Source: Devosia limi DSM 17137
Lineage (GTDB): Bacteria; Pseudomonadota; Alphaproteobacteria; Rhizobiales; Devosiaceae
Direction of reading: 5' to 3'
NCBI RefSeq assembly: GCF_900128975.1
Contig: NZ_FQVC01000014.1
Location: forward strand, 29,839-93,838
Length of the DNA stretch: 64,000 nucleotides
Shown: piece by piece, positions 26,978 to 35,049 of the stretch
Layout of the letters: every line of letters starts with the position of its first letter
How positions within the stretch are numbered: position 1 is the stretch's first letter
Notes under the pieces: model-generated
Seen by the model: only the letters and a program-made list of their open reading frames with translations
What the model was told of the DNA's origin: nothing
Databases searched by the model: none
Translations under genes and position numbers: made by a program

Positions 26978-27312
26978 TCCCCGCACCAGAGCTGCGCCGC
27001 CAACTCTCCCGGATGCGGGAGGCACACCGGCAAACCCAGCGTCAGCTGGACATGGTGGACCGGCAGATCACACGCCGCATGACCGCGCTGATCCCCGGCC
27101 TGCTGCCCCGCCGGTCTCACTATCATCGGGGCAAGCCGGCTGACCCTGGGGCGTTTCTTGAGCGCTATCGGGCACAGGTCTCCGCCCTGACCACTGAACG
27201 CCAACCGGAGATCGAAGCCCTTTCGCTTAAACTGGCGTTACAGGAGCAGGCGATCGCCAACTTCATTGAGCGGCACGGTCATGAGGCCGGCCTCAGCGAA
27301 CAGGTCCCTTGA
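26974..27312 (+). CDS. Hypothetical coiled-coil protein
   Basis: A 112-residue, strongly charged helical protein with heptad-like spacing ('LRRQLSRMREAHRQTQRQL' at residues 6-24 and a second helix near 70-105). The GTG at 26974 is preferred because GGAGG at 26961-26965 lies eight bases upstream and it overlaps the preceding small frame; an in-frame ATG at 26929 lacks a ribosome site. No known domain is visible. It lies in the plasmid accessory block. Confidence 0.5.
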   Translation: MIPAPELRRQLSRMREAHRQTQRQLDMVDRQITRRMTALIPGLLPRRSHYHRGKPADPGAFLERYRAQVSALTTERQPEIEALSLKLALQEQAIANFIERHGHEAGLSEQVP

Positions 27313-27772
27313 CGTATGCGATCGGGTCGGAAGCCGCCGAGGGTCGATGGCCCCTCGACTGATGCGGGGCATCTGGGCGACCAACACGTGGTGGTTGTCC
27401 CTACCGCAGACACATTGGAGCCTGGCGCGTGAATGTCAGTTGGTCATGACCGTCTGTCCTTCGGTTCCCATGTCGAAATTGAGGTCCCGTGCTGGTCCTC
27501 CCTCGGGCTTCATGCAGTCCTGAACCGGCGACCGTTCGCTTCAAGGCCGCGTACCGCGCCGCGCGGCGGCCGGCTCGAACCAATCTCGACATGGCAGGCC
27601 CGCGGCCCGCGCGAGGGCTGAAGGGCCCCTGCTTGGCTGCAAACCTTCCATGCTCGCCTCGGTCCGCCCGGACCCTGAAGCACCCGTCATTCCGCCGGTT
27701 CTGTTGGTCTGCGCCCGAGGGAGGGCCGGCACGGGGCCGGTCCGAGCTTCGGGAACCGAAAAGGAAAACGCC
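27313..27772. other. 460-bp gap without a supported gene
   Basis: Sequence between two hypothetical genes. Open frames here are short, lack ribosome sites, and have arginine/proline-rich translations typical of noncoding GC-rich DNA. An AAAGGAAAA stretch at its right end serves the next gene. I see no strong repeat or terminator. Confidence 0.4.
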
Positions 27773-28360
27773 ATGACAGACAAACCTGCCAAATCCCGCC
27801 CCAACGCCCGCGTCGTTCCGCTCCGCAAAGCCACCACCCTGCAGATGGTCCGGCTTGCCTGCCCCGACTCCGGACAATGCGCTCTCATCTCGGAGAGTTT
27901 CGGGCTCCCGGTTCTCGATAGCGACGGCATCCGAGACCTCCACGAAAAGCTCATCATCGATACCGCTGCGGCGCTCGACGAGGGGCTTGGAGAACGCGCT
28001 ATGCAAATCCACATGCAGCGCATCGTTGGGGCATTCGTTGGTTCGGCCTATGGAGCCGGTCAGTTCTACAGCCGGGCTGTTTCCGAAGCGCGCGACGCCA
28101 CAGCCAAATCAGCCTGCGACGACCGAGACGAAGATGTCAGTGGGCCGGTTGGCTTTGGCAGCGCCGCGCAGCGCAAGCGGGAGTTCGCCGCAGATATGGC
28201 GCTCCAGGCTCACGCCTTGCGCATGGCTGCCGAGGGCACTATCGCAGCTTACGAGAAGATCGTTGGCGAGGCTTGGAAACCCTTCGAACGGGTCGTCGAT
28301 AACCCCGGCCAGTCCGTCGACCGCAAGGCGGCCGAGGTGCAGATGGCGGCCCTTGGGTGA
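27773..28360 (+). CDS. Hypothetical plasmid protein
   Basis: A 195-residue soluble protein, mostly helical, with a basic N-terminal 30 residues and no recognisable motif. AAAGGAAAA before the ATG at 27773 supports the start over the upstream 27650. It faces the convergent DUF305 gene; a GC-rich imperfect hairpin at 28371-28392 after its stop may help terminate transcription but has no T-run. I do not recognise the family. Confidence 0.6.
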   Translation: MTDKPAKSRPNARVVPLRKATTLQMVRLACPDSGQCALISESFGLPVLDSDGIRDLHEKLIIDTAAALDEGLGERAMQIHMQRIVGAFVGSAYGAGQFYSRAVSEARDATAKSACDDRDEDVSGPVGFGSAAQRKREFAADMALQAHALRMAAEGTIAAYEKIVGEAWKPFERVVDNPGQSVDRKAAEVQMAALG

Positions 28361-28579
28361 CGGGCCCCTCGGGCGGAGCTTCGGCTTCGCCCACTTATCG
28401 CATCAGATCTTCCAAAAAGAAACTACGGTGGGCTGAGGGGCGACGGCAGTGCGCCGCTCCACAGCAGTCGGTCCGCAGGATCAGGTTATTCAGCGTGCTC
28501 GCCCTCCCGCCCCAGTCTTAGAACTGAAGGATTTCTAGGCTGAATGGTGGGGATGCGCGAAGCGTATCCCCGATCTCGA

Positions 28580-29026
28580 TTACTCGCTGGCGCCTTCGCC
28601 TTCGAGCCACTCGACCATTTCGGCGATCTCTGCCTCCTGGGCATCGATCACCTTCTGCGCCATTTCCCTCGCCCACTGGTTATCACCATGCTCCAGCTCG
28701 GCCTTGGCCATGTTGATGGCGCCCTGGTGGTGCGGGATCATCCCGCAGACGAAGGCCACGTCGATGTCTTCCACCATCATGCCGTCCATCATCTGCTTGT
28801 TAGTCACGTCCATGCCGGCCATCAGGTCGGTATGGGCCGCGTCCATCTCATGGGACATGTTCATGGCCATGTCGCCGACCATGCCCTCGGCGGTCTTGCA
28901 GATTTCGGGCAGCTCGGCACCCGCCGCCGACATGTCATGGCCCGCCATGGCGTCCTGGGCGAAGGCAGAGCCGGAAGTGGCGATCAGGAAGGCGCCGGTC
29001 AGAAGGGTCGTCTTGAAGAGGTTCAT
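28580..29026 (-). CDS. Exported DUF305 protein
   Basis: A 148-residue protein with a signal peptide (cleavage after the 'SGSAFA' segment, about residue 23) and the DUF305 signature MIPHHQGAINMA, rich in Met and His. DUF305 proteins are periplasmic and often linked to copper or other metal handling. The ATG at 29026 has AGGAG eight bases upstream; the ATG at 29032 is too close. It lies 37 bases downstream of the glutaredoxin-MauE gene on the same strand, so both share the MerR-type promoter at 29892-29924. Confidence 0.82.
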   Translation of the reverse strand: MNLFKTTLLTGAFLIATSGSAFAQDAMAGHDMSAAGAELPEICKTAEGMVGDMAMNMSHEMDAAHTDLMAGMDVTNKQMMDGMMVEDIDVAFVCGMIPHHQGAINMAKAELEHGDNQWAREMAQKVIDAQEAEIAEMVEWLEGEGASE

Positions 29027-29063
29027 TATCATAGCTCCTTGGTTTGGCGTTCTTGTAGTTCGA

Positions 29064-29858
29064 TTACATTACGTGCCCGGAGGGGATAACCCCGAGAGCC
29101 GAAAGACCCATCCAGATCGCCATGGCGACCATCATCAGGTTCTCGGTAAGGGAGACAAACCCGAGCGGTACGTTGCTGGAACCGCCGACGCAGGCGCATT
29201 TGAGCTCACGTCTGTCTACGTAGACCGCCTTAAAGACAGAGACCGCGCCGATCGTCCCGATGAACAGCGCTATCGGAACCGACAACCAGGTTAGAGCCCC
29301 GGCGACCATCAGGATGCCGGCGGCGCCTTCGGCATACGGATAGACGTAGCTGTACGGAACCCAGCGCTTGGCTAGGAGGTCGTAGTTCAGGAACATGGTG
29401 GCGAAGCTCTCGACGTTCTGCAGCTTGAGCAGCGCCAGCACGACCATCGAAAAGCCGATGAACCACTCGGCGGCCCGCAGCGTGAACGGATTGCCCGTAA
29501 CGGCATAGCTGGCCGCCATGGCGGTCAACGCAGTCATGGCGAACAGCACCGCCACGGGCCGATACGTCGTTGCCTTGGGGTCTGCAACGGTCTTGCCCAG
29601 GAACCGGCGGGTGTCGTCATGACCGCCGACGCGCTGGCCGTCGACAAAGACCTGGGGCGTCGTCTTTACGCCGTACTTCTCCTTGAACGCGTCGGTCTCC
29701 TCGCGTGTGGTCAGTTGATGATCCTCGACCTCATAACCGGATCGCTTCAGCATGTCCTTGACCTTCAGGCCATAGGGGCAGGTGTGGTCCGGCATTACCA
29801 TGCGATAAATGACGGCCTTCTTCCTGGCCGACGTGGCGTCCAGTGCTATGGTGGACAT
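29064..29858 (-). CDS. Glutaredoxin-MauE fusion membrane protein
   Basis: A 264-residue protein with an N-terminal glutaredoxin domain (about 12-85) whose active site is CPYG rather than CPYC, i.e. monothiol, then four to five membrane segments like MauE/DoxX, and a 'KCACVGG' motif near residue 220. MauE-type proteins are thought to pass electrons to periplasmic thiols. With DUF305 and a MerR-family operator it fits a metal-responsive redox unit. GAAGGGA lies upstream of the ATG. Confidence 0.82.
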   Translation of the reverse strand: MSTIALDATSARKKAVIYRMVMPDHTCPYGLKVKDMLKRSGYEVEDHQLTTREETDAFKEKYGVKTTPQVFVDGQRVGGHDDTRRFLGKTVADPKATTYRPVAVLFAMTALTAMAASYAVTGNPFTLRAAEWFIGFSMVVLALLKLQNVESFATMFLNYDLLAKRWVPYSYVYPYAEGAAGILMVAGALTWLSVPIALFIGTIGAVSVFKAVYVDRRELKCACVGGSSNVPLGFVSLTENLMMVAMAIWMGLSALGVIPSGHVM

Positions 29859-29891
29859 GGGACAGTCCCTTCTTTGAAACCAGTGATTTTC

Positions 29892-29924
29892 ATCTTGTGC
29901 ACCTTACCATCATTGGAAGGTCAA
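29892..29924 (-). promoter_or_regulatory. MerR-family (CueR-like) promoter for the Grx-MauE/DUF305 unit
   Basis: On the - strand a -35 box TTGACC (29919-29924) leads into a 21-bp imperfect dyad (29901-29921, ACCTT...AAGGT at its ends). This is the arrangement bound by MerR-type metal regulators, which act on promoters with a long 19-20 bp spacer. The -10 box (around 29892-29899) is poor, as expected for an activated promoter. No MerR gene is found within the window. Confidence 0.6.
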
Positions 29925-30022
29925 GGCCCCTTATCCATGACTTACCATCGTGACGTGGATGCCTACGTCCGCAGGCTCGACGGTAACCTTCACGTCAGTA
30001 TACATGGTCTATGCTGACGACC

Positions 30023-30331
30023 ATGACCCCAGATGATGCCACGCACCTGCTGTTCGAAGCCCATCTGCTGGTGCGGCATGGACCGGAACGCAGCGAGCGG
30101 GCAATGGCGGACCTTGCGCCTGCCATCAACCGGCTGGACGAGGTAGAGTCGTTTTACCCTGATCTCCAGGTGGAGATCGACCCGATCCGGGCCGCCTTCG
30201 CCTGCCAAACGCGTAGAGATCGAAATGACATCCAAATCTTACCTCTGGCCCGGCGTCCCCCTGGCGCTCGGTTCCGCTGTGCTGTTCGGCGCAGCGGCGC
30301 CGCTTTCGAAACTGCTGATCGGGTCCGTTGA
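30023..30331 (+). CDS. Hypothetical short protein overlapping the EamA gene
   Basis: A 102-residue frame in the gap between the MerR-type promoter and the EamA gene. The first 65 residues look protein-like (helical, acidic), but the last third reads out of frame through the start of the EamA gene, an overlap of 107 bases. No ribosome site is clear. It may be a truncated gene that lost its own stop. A possible + strand promoter (TATACA at 29999-30004) lies just before it. Not recognised. Confidence 0.3.
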   Translation: MTPDDATHLLFEAHLLVRHGPERSERAMADLAPAINRLDEVESFYPDLQVEIDPIRAAFACQTRRDRNDIQILPLARRPPGARFRCAVRRSGAAFETADRVR

Positions 30332-31289
30332 CCCGTGGCTACTCGCAGGCATTCTTTACCTGGGTGCCGGCACCGGGCTGGCGATTGTGCACCTCGGCCG
30401 TCCGCTGATCGGCCTTCCGTCCCCGGAGGCACCACTTCAGCGCAGCGACCTGCTGTGGCTGGCGGCGGTAATCCTGTTCGGCGGCATGCTGGGACCACTC
30501 TTCCTGATGCTGGGCCTGTCGCAGACCAGCGCCTCGTCCGGATCGCTCCTGCTCAACCTCGAGGGCCTGGCTACAATGGCCATCGCGTGGATCGTGTTCC
30601 GCGAGAACGTGGACCGGCAGCTGATCCTCGGTGCCGCCGCCATCCTCGCCGGCGCCGTGCTGCTGTCGTGGACGGGAGCTGGCCTGAGCCTCGACACCGG
30701 CAGCCTGTTCATCGCCGCGGCATGCCTGAGCTGGGGCATCGACAACAACCTCACACGCAAGCTGTCGTCAGCCGATCCCGTGCAGATAGCCATGATCAAG
30801 GGCCTGGTCGCCGGATCCACGAACCTGGTACTGGCTCTGTCGCTGGGTGCCAGCCTGCCGGGCATCGGCCTGATCGGCGCGGGTGCCGTCGTCGGTTTCC
30901 TCGGTGTCGGCGTCAGCCTCGTCATGTTCATGCTAGGGCTGCGGCACCTGGGTACCGCGCGGACCGGGGCGTACTTCTCGCTGGCGCCGTTCATTGGTGC
31001 AATGCTGGCCATCCTGATTTTCCGCGATGCCATCACCTGGCACTTAGTCGGCGCGGGGATGCTGATGGCGATCGGGCTGTACCTGCACTTGGCCGAGCGG
31101 CACGATCATGAGCACGACCATGAGGGCCTCGAGCACGACCATGCCCATACCCATGACGAGCACCACCGGCATGCACACGATGGCCCGGTGACGGAGCCTC
31201 ATTCGCACTCGCACCGGCATGAACCAATGCGCCACAAGCACCCACATTACCCGGATCTGCACCACCGTCATGGGCATGGCCACGGCTAA
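30225..31289 (+). CDS. EamA-family transporter with histidine-rich tail
   Basis: A 354-residue permease with about ten membrane segments in two EamA repeats (residues 8-150 and 160-290). The final 60 residues are cytoplasmic and contain some 24 histidines, mostly in HDH/HxH repeats, which suggests binding of Ni, Co, Zn or Cu. EamA transporters usually export small molecules; the tail points to metal or metal-chelate transport here. It lies divergent from the metal-type Grx-MauE/DUF305 unit. The start ATG at 30225 has weak GAG-rich sequence upstream. Confidence 0.85.
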   Translation: MTSKSYLWPGVPLALGSAVLFGAAAPLSKLLIGSVDPWLLAGILYLGAGTGLAIVHLGRPLIGLPSPEAPLQRSDLLWLAAVILFGGMLGPLFLMLGLSQTSASSGSLLLNLEGLATMAIAWIVFRENVDRQLILGAAAILAGAVLLSWTGAGLSLDTGSLFIAAACLSWGIDNNLTRKLSSADPVQIAMIKGLVAGSTNLVLALSLGASLPGIGLIGAGAVVGFLGVGVSLVMFMLGLRHLGTARTGAYFSLAPFIGAMLAILIFRDAITWHLVGAGMLMAIGLYLHLAERHDHEHDHEGLEHDHAHTHDEHHRHAHDGPVTEPHSHSHRHEPMRHKHPHYPDLHHRHGHGHG

Positions 31290-31674
31290 AGTTCAAGTTC
31301 AGTTCAGCCTGCATAACAGTGCTTGGTTTCTGCTCGCCAAGATCAGAGGCAGATTATGTACAACGGCCTGGTAAATGTGGATGTCCGAAAAGGGGTGGAG
31401 GCTGCCTCTTTGCGGAGCTTGCCAAGTGGCGTCTGGTGGCTACCGTGCTCATCTCGACCTTGCTCCAACCGTTGCTGGCCCGCCTCGCTGCCCCATCCCG
31501 CTCTCTTGTGATGGCATTCCTAATGCGACCGCGGATCTTCCACGATCAACCCGCAAGGGGTCCGCTAGCAAGCTGCGGCCTCTCGGCTGACGCCTTCGCG
31601 GTGATCGCGCCCGCCGCCGCACCCTGACGGAGCCATCGAGCGGGAATTGTCCCGCTCCAAGATGGAGCCCTCAG
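31290..31674. other. 385-bp gap holding a leader hairpin
   Basis: No supported gene. Frames here give arginine-, proline- and serine-rich translations. The only structured element is the perfect inverted repeat at 31638-31657, listed separately. Confidence 0.4.
31638..31657 (+). promoter_or_regulatory. Perfect inverted repeat in the leader of the 61-residue gene
   Basis: GAGCGGGA-ATTG-TCCCGCTC: 8-bp arms and a 4-base loop, ending 17 bases before the ATG at 31675 and just ahead of its GGAG ribosome site. It could be an operator or an mRNA hairpin controlling translation. No T-run follows. Confidence 0.45.
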
Positions 31675-31860
31675 ATGTCCAACGATCTAACCCTCGCCCA
31701 GAAGGCCGCCTGGCACCTCGCCCGCACTCTTATGGCCCCAGTGGTTCTTTTCCAGGTCGACGATGAATTCGGCGTGCTGCCCGCCGACGAGATCGATGAC
31801 GCCGACGTCAAAGTCCTCTTCGAATACGATCCCTATAGCGGCGGTTGCTCGGTTCACTGA
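31675..31860 (+). CDS. Small acidic hypothetical protein
   Basis: A 61-residue acidic protein (about 13 Asp/Glu) with a hydrophobic helix near residues 15-27. GGAG ten bases upstream supports the ATG, and a clear terminator follows, so it forms a one-gene unit between the leader hairpin and the ardC region. It may belong to the DNA-mimic or small-regulator proteins common on plasmids, but nothing in the sequence proves this. Confidence 0.6.
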   Translation: MSNDLTLAQKAAWHLARTLMAPVVLFQVDDEFGVLPADEIDDADVKVLFEYDPYSGGCSVH

Positions 31861-31882
31861 AACCGATCCGACCTCCGATTGA

Positions 31883-31911
31883 GGCGGCGCCCGGCGCCGC
31901 CTTTCTTTTTG
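31883..31911 (+). terminator. Rho-independent terminator
   Basis: GGCGGCGC-CCG-GCGCCGCC (31883-31901) followed by TTTCTTTTTG. A classic strong terminator 22 bases after the stop of the 61-residue gene. Confidence 0.88.
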
Positions 31912-32100
31912 TCTCTCGCCTGCTCCCGCCCCCGTCCTGCCGGTGGTCCTGGCGGAGCCAGGCTATCAGCGCAACGGCTTCGCCGTCCTCCGCTGCGCTG
32001 CGGCCCATGGGGGTGCGCTGTCCGCCTTCCTGCTCCGCCCTGGCGGACCCCGTGACGGGGCCGCGATCGGCGCAGCCTCCAGAACCGGAGGTTCATGAAA

Positions 32101-33030
32101 ATGAGCATGAAAGAGAAAGGACCGCGCATCGACATCTATGCGCGGATCACCGACCGCATCGTGGCGGATATGGAGAAGGGCGTTCGCCCATGGATGCAGC
32201 CGTGGCGTGCGTCGAATGCCGTGGGCCGGGTGACGCGGCCCATACGGCATAACGGCCTGCCCTATAGCGGCATGAACGTGCTGCTGCTGTGGTCTGAGGC
32301 CCTCGCCCGCGGCTTCATCAACCCGATGTGGATGACGTTCAAGCAGGCGCTTGAGCTCGGCGGCGCCGTCCGCAAGGGCGAAACCGGCTCGATGGTCGTT
32401 TTTGCCAGCCGCTTCACCAAGACAGAGACAGACGCCGCCGGTGAGGAATTCGATCGGGAGATCCCGTTCCTGAAGGCGTATACGGTCTTCAATGTCGCGC
32501 AGATCGACGGCTTGCCGGACCAATATTACGGGCCGAAGACAGAACCCGTGCGCGATCCAGTCGCGCGCATCGAGTATGCCGATCGCTTCTTCGCCAGTAC
32601 CGGCGCCGTGATCCGGCACGGCGGCTCACAGGCCTATTACGCCCCCTCGCTCGACATAATTCAGATGCCGCAATTCGAGACCTTCCGCGACGCCGCCTCA
32701 TATGTCGCCGTCCTCAGCCATGAAGCCGTCCACTGGACTGCAGATTCTCGACGGGTCGGACGCGATCTCAGCCGCTATGCCAAGGACCGCAGCGAGCGGG
32801 CGCGTGAGGAACTGATCGCCGAGCTCGGGAGCTGCTTTCTCTGCGCTGATCTTGGCATCGCGCCAGAGCTCGAGCCCCGGGCCGATCATGCCAGCTACCT
32901 GGCCTCCTGGCTCAAGGTCCTCGTCGACGACAAGCGGGCGATCTTCTCGGCCGCTGCCCATGCGCAGCGTGCAGTCGCCTTCCTGCACGGCCTTCAACCG
33001 GCGATCTCTGAAGATCGCAGTGCTGCCTGA
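32101..33030 (+). CDS. ardC: ArdC-family antirestriction protein
   Basis: A 309-residue protein with the ArdC layout: an N-terminal single-strand DNA-binding domain (about 5-130, with 'DIYARITDRIVADMEKG') and a C-terminal zincin-like metalloprotease domain with LSHEAVHW (HExxH) near residue 205 and a downstream 'EELIAELGS' glutamate helix. ArdC proteins protect incoming plasmid DNA from restriction. GGAGG at 32087-32091 lies nine bases before the ATG at 32101; the ATG at 32095 is only three bases away and less likely. Confidence 0.85.
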   Translation: MSMKEKGPRIDIYARITDRIVADMEKGVRPWMQPWRASNAVGRVTRPIRHNGLPYSGMNVLLLWSEALARGFINPMWMTFKQALELGGAVRKGETGSMVVFASRFTKTETDAAGEEFDREIPFLKAYTVFNVAQIDGLPDQYYGPKTEPVRDPVARIEYADRFFASTGAVIRHGGSQAYYAPSLDIIQMPQFETFRDAASYVAVLSHEAVHWTADSRRVGRDLSRYAKDRSERAREELIAELGSCFLCADLGIAPELEPRADHASYLASWLKVLVDDKRAIFSAAAHAQRAVAFLHGLQPAISEDRSAA

Positions 33031-33780
33031 TGATCATGAGCCTGTCGACGGCGGGGACGGTCACGGGCCCCCGGTCCCTCTGCGCGCCCTCTTGCTCCTG
33101 GCGGACGTGTAATCCACCGCCTGGGCGCTGATAGCCCGCCCATGGCGAAGTCGGACCCAAGATCGCCCCCTCCTGTGTGAGAAGGGCCTCGTGTGTGTTG
33201 GATGCTGAATGGAGCGCCAACGGCGGACGGTCATCATCCTGCCCTGACTACGAACCGTTGGCAGGGTGCATCCGGGGGGCGGTCGTTATCGTCTGTGTCA
33301 CACCGAAGGTTGCAGGCTGGGCTCGTGGTCGTCTGCACAGCCTTTACCGGGTCCGTGCTGAGAAACCAGAATGGGGGCTGGTCGCGTCGTGGGCGCCAGC
33401 GCTCGAAGCGAGGCTGACGAGGTCGGGCAACGGATCGCGCCGCACCGTCACCCCAGATGAAAGTGCCAGACCGACACCAGCCAATGTCACCTCCGGGCGG
33501 GTCTTCAAGCTCACGCCCAGATCACGTCCTCGATTTGGCATGTCTGACCGAATGACGTCGTCGCCGAAACGGCGACGCCTCGATCTTATCCCCGCAACCG
33601 CCGTCCGCAACTTTCTTCCCCTGATCGCTGCGCGCTCATTCCTCGCGAAGCAAGAATGCTGCTCCCGGCCGCCCTCCACTTTGTTCCGGCCTCTTCGAGG
33701 TGCGGGTCGATCGCCCCCGGTCTGTCGACAGCCATCGAGGTCGCGATGGGCGCGACCCGACAAACTTACGGAGACGACAA
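33031..33780. other. 750-bp gap without a supported gene
   Basis: A long stretch between ardC and the DUF736 gene. The open frames on both strands lack ribosome sites and resemble noncoding GC-rich sequence. A perfect 8-bp hairpin with an AAA loop lies at 33559-33577 without a T-run. The 3' end holds the GGAG ribosome site for DUF736. Confidence 0.4.
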
Positions 33781-34098
33781 ATGGCTACCATCGGCACCTT
33801 CACCTCCAGCGCCAACGGTTTCACCGGCACGATCAAGACCCTCAACCTCAACGTCAAGGCGCGCATCGAGCGGGTCGAAAACCCTTCCGACAAGGGCCCG
33901 CAGTTCCGCATCTTCTCGGGCGCAGTCGAACTCGGTGCAGCCTGGCAGAAGACGGCCAAGGAAACCGAACGCGACTACCTCTCGGTCAAGCTGGACGATC
34001 CGAGCTTCCCCAACCCGATCTACGCCACCCTAATCGAGGTCGAAGGGCAGGAAGGCCTACAGCTCATCTGGTCCCGGCCCAACGGCAACCGCGACTGA
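33781..34098 (+). CDS. DUF736 family protein
   Basis: A 105-residue protein with the DUF736 start 'MATIGTFT' and the conserved '[10 protein letters not shown]' segment near residue 80. DUF736 genes are frequent on rhizobial and other alphaproteobacterial plasmids and integrative elements, near ardC and parB-like genes; the function is unknown. CGGAG lies eight bases upstream of the ATG. Coding quality is clearly better than in the long gap before it. Confidence 0.85.
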   Translation: MATIGTFTSSANGFTGTIKTLNLNVKARIERVENPSDKGPQFRIFSGAVELGAAWQKTAKETERDYLSVKLDDPSFPNPIYATLIEVEGQEGLQLIWSRPNGNRD

Positions 34099-34162
34099 TC
34101 CGCATCGAGGCCCCGTCCACTGGCGGGGCCTTGATCCTTTTATCCACTGCGGGAGAAACACC

Positions 34163-34321
34163 TTGGCCTTCATCGACGAAATCGAAGAGCTGCGCGCCGA
34201 ACTCTGTCACAGCCACCTGACCGTCGCGGAACGCCGTAGCGCTGAGACAAGACTGGTCGAACTCCGTCAAAATCGAAACGTAGAACCCGGCAACGCGCAG
34301 AAGGCCACCACAAGGCACTAG
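34163..34321 (+). CDS. Small helical hypothetical protein
   Basis: A 52-residue frame beginning with TTG, eight bases after GGAG (34152-34155), in the same orientation 64 bases behind the DUF736 gene. The translation is charged and helical ('IDEIEELRAEL' near the start), unlike the noncoding frames nearby. It is too short for domain assignment and could be a small regulator. Confidence 0.42.
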   Translation: MAFIDEIEELRAELCHSHLTVAERRSAETRLVELRQNRNVEPGNAQKATTRH

Positions 34322-34376
34322 CTCCACTGCGCCTAGCCTGTGACGGCTCAATGTCTACTTAGCGTCGTCACCCACG

Positions 34377-34667
34377 TCAGGATCGAGGAACGGCTGTCAC
34401 AGAGTTTGGAACCGATCGAGAGACCCGCCTCGGCTGATAGCCGCGGAGCCTTTTGGCCCGCAATAGCTCAAGGAAGAGTCCCACAGCCTCACCCTCGTCA
34501 TCGAAGGAGTGCTGAACTGTGCGCCCGATGGTTCCGATCCGGCCCCAGCGACGGATGAGCCGGGCTTGACCGAACAGCGTTTCCTCAATCGACAGCGCGT
34601 AGAAGCGCGCCATGTTACGGTCCGGGTCCCGGCGTTCGATATAGAGCTGATATTGCTGCGCGATCAT
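34377..34667 (-). CDS. WGR-domain protein
   Basis: A 96-residue protein consisting almost entirely of a WGR domain: 'RRWGRIGTIGR' carries the name-giving motif. WGR domains bind nucleic acid, for example in PARPs and in bacterial MolR-like proteins. The ATG at 34667 places the domain at the N terminus as in other short WGR proteins; a GTG at 34721 would add 18 residues. It is downstream of HU and traG on the same strand and may be the last gene of the traCDG operon. Confidence 0.72.
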   Translation of the reverse strand: MIAQQYQLYIERRDPDRNMARFYALSIEETLFGQARLIRRWGRIGTIGRTVQHSFDDEGEAVGLFLELLRAKRLRGYQPRRVSRSVPNSVTAVPRS

Positions 34668-34767
34668 GCCGAGCAGAATCGCGCAGCCCGAATCCGCCGT
34701 CCAATGATTGGTTTGAATCACTGGATCGGCATCGATTCATTTTGGTGATGGATGCGGCGGCCGCCGA

Positions 34768-35046
34768 TCAGCCGTTGAGCGCATCCTTGATCGCCTTGGC
34801 CGGCGTAAAGCTCAGCTTCTTGGAGGCCGCAATCTTGATCGCGGCGCCCGTCGAGGGATTACGACCCTCGCGCGCCGGCGTGTCCTTGACCTTGAACTTA
34901 CCGAAACCGGGAATGCTGGTTTCGGCCCCCGATGTCGCTGCTGCGGCAATTTCCGCGAATACGGCTTCAACGATGGCTTTGGCTTGGGCCTTGGTGAGGC
35001 TTTGCTCAGCGGCGATCTTGTCGGCGATCTCGGTCGTCGTGGTCAT
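34768..35046 (-). CDS. HU-family DNA-binding protein
   Basis: A 92-residue HU/IHF-type protein with the family core 'IPGFGKFKVKDTPAREGRNP' (GFGxF and the DNA-binding arm with RxGRNP). It starts three bases after the traG stop, with its GAGGAG ribosome site inside the traG end, so it is coupled to traG. A plasmid-encoded HU could help assemble the relaxosome at oriT or package the plasmid. Confidence 0.9.
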   Translation of the reverse strand: MTTTTEIADKIAAEQSLTKAQAKAIVEAVFAEIAAAATSGAETSIPGFGKFKVKDTPAREGRNPSTGAAIKIAASKKLSFTPAKAIKDALNG

Positions 35047-35049
35047 TGG

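Noticed and set aside
29860..30225. Search for a MerR-family regulator gene next to the MerR-type promoter
   Set aside because: No frame on either strand shows the MerR HTH start; the regulator is outside the window or missing.
33177..34220. 347-residue + strand frame covering the gap before DUF736
   Set aside because: No ribosome site, low-complexity translation, and it overlaps the well-supported DUF736 gene in another frame.
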